Source: Kumtagia sp044326205 | GTDB lineage: Bacteria; Pseudomonadota; Alphaproteobacteria; Rhizobiales; Rhizobiaceae | Assembly (NCBI RefSeq): GCF_044326205.1 | Contig: NZ_JBIRCY010000032.1 | Coordinates: 1-64,000 of the forward strand | Direction: 5' to 3' | DNA length: 64,000 bases | In this document: piece after piece, positions 60,360-64,000 of the stretch | Position numbering within the stretch: position 1 is the stretch's first letter | Layout of the letters: every line of letters starts with the position of its first letter | Translations under genes and position numbers: made by a program | The notes under the pieces: model-generated | Seen by the model: only the letters and a program-made list of their open reading frames with translations | Database searches by the model: none | Told to the model about the DNA's origin: nothing

Positions 60360-60863
60360 TCAACCGTCACGGTCCTCCAGCTTGATATGGCAACAGCCGT
60401 CCCCATATCCGGGCGTCCAGGTCACGTTGGAAAAGCGCACCCCGGTCGCCTCGAACAGGCCACGGTCGAAAGCCCCGGCAATACGGCAGAGCCGTGACAG
60501 TTCGTCGTCGCCCAGCCCAGCCTCGACCCAAGCGTCCTTAAGCGGGCAGCGTTTGACCTTGAAGGCGATGGAATGGTTTTCGCGTTCGACATCGGTCGGG
60601 TACATACGTCCCCCGTCCGGACTGACCGCCAGGAAAGCTTCGCCGATCTTTCGCGCGTCGTTCGGGCCGAATCCCGAAAAGGCCGTGGCTGCGACCTCGC
60701 GGCCACGCCGCTCGACCACGGCAACCATGACGTCTTCCGCTTCCGCAGGCCCCAGCCGGGATTCGAGCTCCTCGAAAAACAGCCTGTAGAGATCGGCCCG
60801 GTTGCGAAAGGCCGCATCCAGTTCGCGGCTCAGGATCTCTGCGCGGTCCGTGCTGTCGTTCAT
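60360..60863 (-). CDS. L-2-amino-thiazoline-4-carboxylate hydrolase-like protein
   Basis: 167 residues. The C-terminal region FKVKRCPLKDAWVEAGLGDD followed by LCRIAGAFDRGLFEATG matches the ATC-hydrolase family (Pfam PF14196 as I recall), named for the enzyme that opens the thiazoline ring on the way to cysteine. The real substrate may differ. The ATG at 60863 overlaps the ABC ATPase stop (ATGA), so it is co-expressed with the importer and may act on what is imported. An in-frame-looking upstream extension is not coding. Confidence 0.72.
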   Translation of the reverse strand: MNDSTDRAEILSRELDAAFRNRADLYRLFFEELESRLGPAEAEDVMVAVVERRGREVAATAFSGFGPNDARKIGEAFLAVSPDGGRMYPTDVERENHSIAFKVKRCPLKDAWVEAGLGDDELSRLCRIAGAFDRGLFEATGVRFSNVTWTPGYGDGCCHIKLEDRDG

Positions 60864-61663
60864 CGGTCGCTCTCCATGCCGTCGCGCCGCGGCAGCTTCA
60901 TCGCAGCCGCCACCAGCGCCTTTCCCATTTGCGATGCCGGCGCGGCGATGATCTGCCGGGCATCTCCCGTCTCGACGATCCGCCCCTGGTCCATGATGGA
61001 GACGCGGTGTGCAGTTTCCCTCACCAGAGCGAGATCGTGCGAAATAAACAGATAGGCGATATTCCTCTCCTGTTGCAGGCCGCGGAGCAGGGTCATGATC
61101 CCGGCCCGCACCGAAACGTCGAGCGCCGAAACCGCCTCGTCCAGCACGATCAGTTCCGGCCCGCTTGCCACTGCGCGGGCAATCGCCACGCGCTGCCGCT
61201 GTCCACCGGAAATCTCGTGAATTCGGCGGCTGCGCAAATTTTCCGGCAAGCCGACCCTTTCCAGCACCGCGCCGATCGCTTGCGGGCGCTGCGCGCGCGC
61301 GACAATGCCGTGGATGCGCAGCGGGTCCTCCAGCACGCGCTCCACCGTGGCGCGCGGATTGAAAGCGGCAAGCGGATACTGGAACACCATTTGCCAACGT
61401 TGCCTTAGCGCCCGCAGGTCTGACCCCCGCACTGCCAACAGATCCTGGCCCGCGAAGCGCAAGGTGCCGGAATCCGGCTCCAGCAGCCGCATCAGCACCC
61501 GTGCCAGTGTCGACTTGCCGCTCCCGGAAGGCCCGACCAGCGCCAGCGTCTCGCCTGCGGCAAGTTCGAGATCGACGCCGTCCAGCGCAGCGAATCGGCC
61601 GCCGCCGCGCCGAAACGACTTCTGCAGGCCGGTGGCGGAAAGGAGAGGTGCGCCGCTGCTCAT
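60860..61663 (-). CDS. Peptide/nickel-type ABC transporter ATPase, OppF-like
   Basis: 267 residues. Walker A GPSGSGKST is near residue 44, signature EISGGQRQRVAIARA near residue 155, and Walker B ELIVLDEAVSALDVSV near residue 176, followed by the H-loop ISHDLALV. It is the second ATPase of an Opp/Dpp-type importer. Its start overlaps the first ATPase gene by four bases. The substrate-binding protein is not in the window. Confidence 0.92.
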   Translation of the reverse strand: MSSGAPLLSATGLQKSFRRGGGRFAALDGVDLELAAGETLALVGPSGSGKSTLARVLMRLLEPDSGTLRFAGQDLLAVRGSDLRALRQRWQMVFQYPLAAFNPRATVERVLEDPLRIHGIVARAQRPQAIGAVLERVGLPENLRSRRIHEISGGQRQRVAIARAVASGPELIVLDEAVSALDVSVRAGIMTLLRGLQQERNIAYLFISHDLALVRETAHRVSIMDQGRIVETGDARQIIAAPASQMGKALVAAAMKLPRRDGMESDR

Positions 61664-62445
61664 CCGGCCGTCGCCCTCGGGTTATCGTCGAGGCTCAGCG
61701 AGGCCGCCAGCAGCGAGCGCGTATAGTCGGCCTTCGGCCTGTTCACCAGATCCGCCGTGGAGCCAGCTTCTACCATTGCGCCGTCCTTCAGCACGACAAT
61801 CCGGTCGGCGATCATGGCGGCCAGCGCGATGTCGTGGCTGACGATCAGCAGCGACATGCCAGTCTCCCGCACCAGCCGGTCCATCAACCGGGCGATCTCC
61901 GCCTGCACGATCGTATCCAGCGCGCTAGTCGGTTCGTCGGCGATCAGCAGGGCCGGCCCAGCCGCGATCGCCGCGGCGATGCCGACGCGCTGCCGCTGGC
62001 CGCCGGAAAGCTGGTGCGGAAAGGTGTGCAGCATGGTGCGCGGGTCGGGCAAGTGGACGCGCGCGAAGAGTTCGCCGGCGAGTTCCAGTGCCTGATGGCG
62101 GGAAAGCCCAAGATTCACTTCCACCACTTCCGCCACCTGCCTGCCGACAGAGATGACCGGATCGAGCGTACCGCCGGGATCCTGGAATACAAAGCCGATG
62201 TCTTTTCCGTTGCGCGGCGCATGGGCCAGTCCGGACCATCGGATGTCGCCTTCTATTGATGCTTCGCGCGGCAAGAGGCCGGCAACTGCCAGCGCCAGCG
62301 TGCTTTTTCCCGAGCCGCTCTCGCCGATCACCGCGACGCGTTCGCCGGCGCCCAGCCTCAGGTCGATGCCGCGCAACGCCTCCATCTCAGACGCGCCGGA
62401 GCGGTAGCGGACGCGTAGTCCCGAAATGTCCAGCAGCGGTTTCAG
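61660..62445 (-). CDS. Peptide/nickel-type ABC transporter ATPase, OppD-like (CTG start proposed)
   Basis: 261 residues. Walker A GESGSGKSTLA, signature LSGGQRQRVGIAAA and Walker B LLIADEPTSALDTIV are intact. The conserved start LLDISGLRVRYRSG has no ATG, GTG or TTG before it in frame. The CTG at 62445 overlaps the permease stop (CTGA) and has AGGAG six bases upstream. This fits a rare CTG start; an ATG inside the first strand (MEALRGIDL) would remove conserved sequence. Confidence 0.85.
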   Translation of the reverse strand: MKPLLDISGLRVRYRSGASEMEALRGIDLRLGAGERVAVIGESGSGKSTLALAVAGLLPREASIEGDIRWSGLAHAPRNGKDIGFVFQDPGGTLDPVISVGRQVAEVVEVNLGLSRHQALELAGELFARVHLPDPRTMLHTFPHQLSGGQRQRVGIAAAIAAGPALLIADEPTSALDTIVQAEIARLMDRLVRETGMSLLIVSHDIALAAMIADRIVVLKDGAMVEAGSTADLVNRPKADYTRSLLAASLSLDDNPRATAG

Positions 62446-63269
62446 GAAAGACTCCTGCGTGCGGCGGAAGCCTCGACGATGCCCTCGCCGGCCAGGTAGA
62501 CACCGAGCACCGACAGCACCAATGCGATGCCAGGAATGATCGACAGAAAGGGCGCCGAGCGTAGCACCGTCCGCCCTTCGGCGATCATACCGCCCCAGGT
62601 CACGCGATTCGGATCGCCAAGGCCGAGAAACGAGAGTGACGCCTCGATCAAGACCGCACCCGCGACGATCACCGAACTCAGCGCCAGCACAGGTGGCAGC
62701 GCGTTGGGCAGTACCTCGCGCAACGCGATCTCCACCGGATGCATGCCTATGACACGCGCGCCGGCGACGAAATCGCGCTCGCGCAGCGACAGGATCTCGG
62801 CGCGGGCAATGCGTGCCGGACCCGTCCATGCGCCGACCGCGATGGCCGCCACGACGGTCGCCAGCGACGGTCCGACGACACTGACGAAGGCCAGCGCCAG
62901 CAGGAAGGCGGGGACGGTCTGGAACGCATCGGTGAGGCGCATCAGAACCTCGTCGATCCATCCGCCGGCGAAACCGGCGGTGGTGCCCACTAGGCTGCCG
63001 ATCACAATTGCCGCAGTGGCAGCCGCTAGTCCGACGGCTAGGGATGTCCGCGCTCCATGAAAAAGACCGGCGAGCACATCGCGCCCAAGCCGGTCGGTGC
63101 CGAGCGGATGCGCCCAGTCGTGAAGCGGCGGGATAAGCGGCGGCCCGGCAATGGAAAGCGGGTCCGCGGGAAACAGCACCGGCGCCAGAAGCGCCATTGC
63201 GGCGAGTGCCGCCAGAATCAGGACACCGGCAATGGCCTCGGGCGACCGGAAGAACCGGGCGGCATTCAT
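62442..63269 (-). CDS. Peptide/nickel-type ABC transporter permease, DppC-like
   Basis: 275 residues with about six membrane segments. The N-terminal hydrophobic segment (VLILAALAAMALLAPVLF), HPLGTDRLGRDVLAGLFHG near residue 55 and the EAA loop (EILSLRERDFVAGARVIG) are typical of DppC/OppC. The ATG at 63269 (MNAARFFRSPEAIAG) overlaps the stop of the upstream permease gene by four bases. Confidence 0.93.
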   Translation of the reverse strand: MNAARFFRSPEAIAGVLILAALAAMALLAPVLFPADPLSIAGPPLIPPLHDWAHPLGTDRLGRDVLAGLFHGARTSLAVGLAAATAAIVIGSLVGTTAGFAGGWIDEVLMRLTDAFQTVPAFLLALAFVSVVGPSLATVVAAIAVGAWTGPARIARAEILSLRERDFVAGARVIGMHPVEIALREVLPNALPPVLALSSVIVAGAVLIEASLSFLGLGDPNRVTWGGMIAEGRTVLRSAPFLSIIPGIALVLSVLGVYLAGEGIVEASAARRSLS

Positions 63270-64000
63270 GCCGCCGCCTCGCTTGCGCCGACGCGCGGGT
63301 CGAGGACTGCGTAGAGGCAATCGACGACGAGGTTGATGATGATCACCAGCACTGCGCTGACCAGGATGATGCCGAGCAGCAGCGGCGTATCGCGCGCGTT
63401 CACCGCTTCCTGTGCCAGCCGGCCGAGACCGGGCACGGAGAACAGGCTTTCAATGACCACGCTTCCTCCCAGCATCGCGGCGGATTGCAGGCCGAGCATG
63501 GTGACCAGCGGCAGCAGCGCGTTGCGGGCGACATGCCGGATGACGATGCGACGGCGCGGCACGCCGCGGGCGCGCGCGGCCAGCACGAAATCCATCCGCC
63601 AGGCCTCGGCCATTCCGGCTCGCATGACCCTGAGATAAAGCGCCAGATAGATGAAGCCGAGGCTCGCGACCGGCAGCACCAGATGCCGGGCAATGTCCAG
63701 CCCCCGTTCCAGGCCGTGCTTGCCGGAGGCAATGGTCTCCATGCCGCTCACCGGCAGCCAGCGCAGTTGCACTGCGAAGACAACCGTCAGCACGAGGCCG
63801 AGCCAGAAGCCCGGCACGGCGTAGAGTGCCAGCGACCCGATTGACAGCAATCGATCGTGGAAACTACCGGGACGTGAGCCGGCAAAGATTCCCAACAGCG
63901 AACCGAGTGAAAACGACAGCGCGGTTGCGCTGCCCATCAGCAACAGCGTGTTGGGAAGCCGCTCCATGACCACGTCGAGCACCGGGCGCGAAAAGGCCAC
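63266..64000 (-). CDS. Peptide/nickel-type ABC transporter permease, DppB-like (partial)
   Basis: The visible 244 codons run off the right edge, so the N-terminus is missing. Membrane segments and the motif RVMRAGMAEAWRMDFVLAAR, then GVVIESLFSVPGLGRL-type sequence, mark the DppB/OppB partner of the next gene. With the two ATPase genes it forms a Dpp/Opp importer whose binding protein would be expected further right. Confidence 0.93.
   Translation of the reverse strand: MAFSRPVLDVVMERLPNTLLLMGSATALSFSLGSLLGIFAGSRPGSFHDRLLSIGSLALYAVPGFWLGLVLTVVFAVQLRWLPVSGMETIASGKHGLERGLDIARHLVLPVASLGFIYLALYLRVMRAGMAEAWRMDFVLAARARGVPRRRIVIRHVARNALLPLVTMLGLQSAAMLGGSVVIESLFSVPGLGRLAQEAVNARDTPLLLGIILVSAVLVIIINLVVDCLYAVLDPRVGASEAAA

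Noticed and set aside
60360..61397. 345-codon frame covering the ATC-hydrolase gene and part of the OppF gene
   Set aside because: The upstream part is an alternative frame of the ABC ATPase. The real start is the ATG at 60863, which overlaps the ATPase stop.

Overview
The window looks like a chromosome segment of an alphaproteobacterium of the Rhizobiales (Hyphomicrobiales), most likely Mesorhizobium or another Phyllobacteriaceae member. The grounds are the high GC content, the gene families (HPrK lacking its N-terminal domain, ChvG/ChvI, DivL, AddAB, HslV with a short N-terminal leader) and a gene order that matches the rhizobial origin region as I know it. No database search was run. Functional calls rest on motifs and family knowledge.

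Layout, left to right. (1) 1-0.8 kb: the cut-off 5' end of an IS5-type transposase gene and a gene-free stretch. (2) 0.8-12.7 kb, minus strand: a run read as divL, a tsaE-amgK fusion, murU, addB, addA and trxA, joining cell-cycle signalling, tRNA modification, cell-wall recycling, break repair and redox. (3) 12.9-18.5 kb, minus: ahcY behind a 18-bp palindrome that looks like an SAH-responsive operator, then chvI-chvG-hprK-EIIA-HPr and a small membrane gene. (4) 18.8-22.7 kb: an accessory-looking set consisting of an M24-like protein without key metal ligands and two PLP enzymes, lying between chvI and pckA. (5) 22.9-29 kb: pckA, arfB, a BON/LysM protein, alkB, and two PAP2-like membrane genes formed by a tandem duplication that left fragments of alkB and coaA at its junction. 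(6) 29-36 kb, minus: the his operon (hisB, DUF2628, hisH, DUF1330, hisA, hisF, hisE, coaA), interrupted by an arginase-like gene and two Uma2-family genes. (7) 36.5-46.6 kb: hslV/hslU and conserved small membrane and envelope genes (DUF2585, DUF1402, DoxX, MltA, Smr, Tim44-like, FxsA, SecB). (8) 46.6-50.3 kb, minus: dnaQ, coaE, aroE, maf, ppsR. (9) 50.3-50.76 kb: a probable chromosomal replication origin with DnaA-box-like sites and a dense array of GANTC (CcrM) sites. (10) 50.76-58.7 kb, plus: hemJ, rho, mnmE, mnmG, rsmG, parA, parB, with three parS sites. (11) 58.7-64 kb, minus: holA, a frameshifted acetyltransferase remnant, an ATC-hydrolase-like gene and a peptide/nickel-type ABC importer running off the edge.

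Genes on both sides of 50.3-50.76 kb point away from it, as expected for transcription co-directional with replication. parAB-parS to its right and a DivL homologue to its left add segregation and cell-cycle control to the same neighbourhood. The most informative observations are the GANTC array in the candidate origin, the duplication scar between the two PAP2 genes, the tyrosine in place of the phosphorylatable histidine in DivL, and the metal-ligand-poor M24/PLP gene set.
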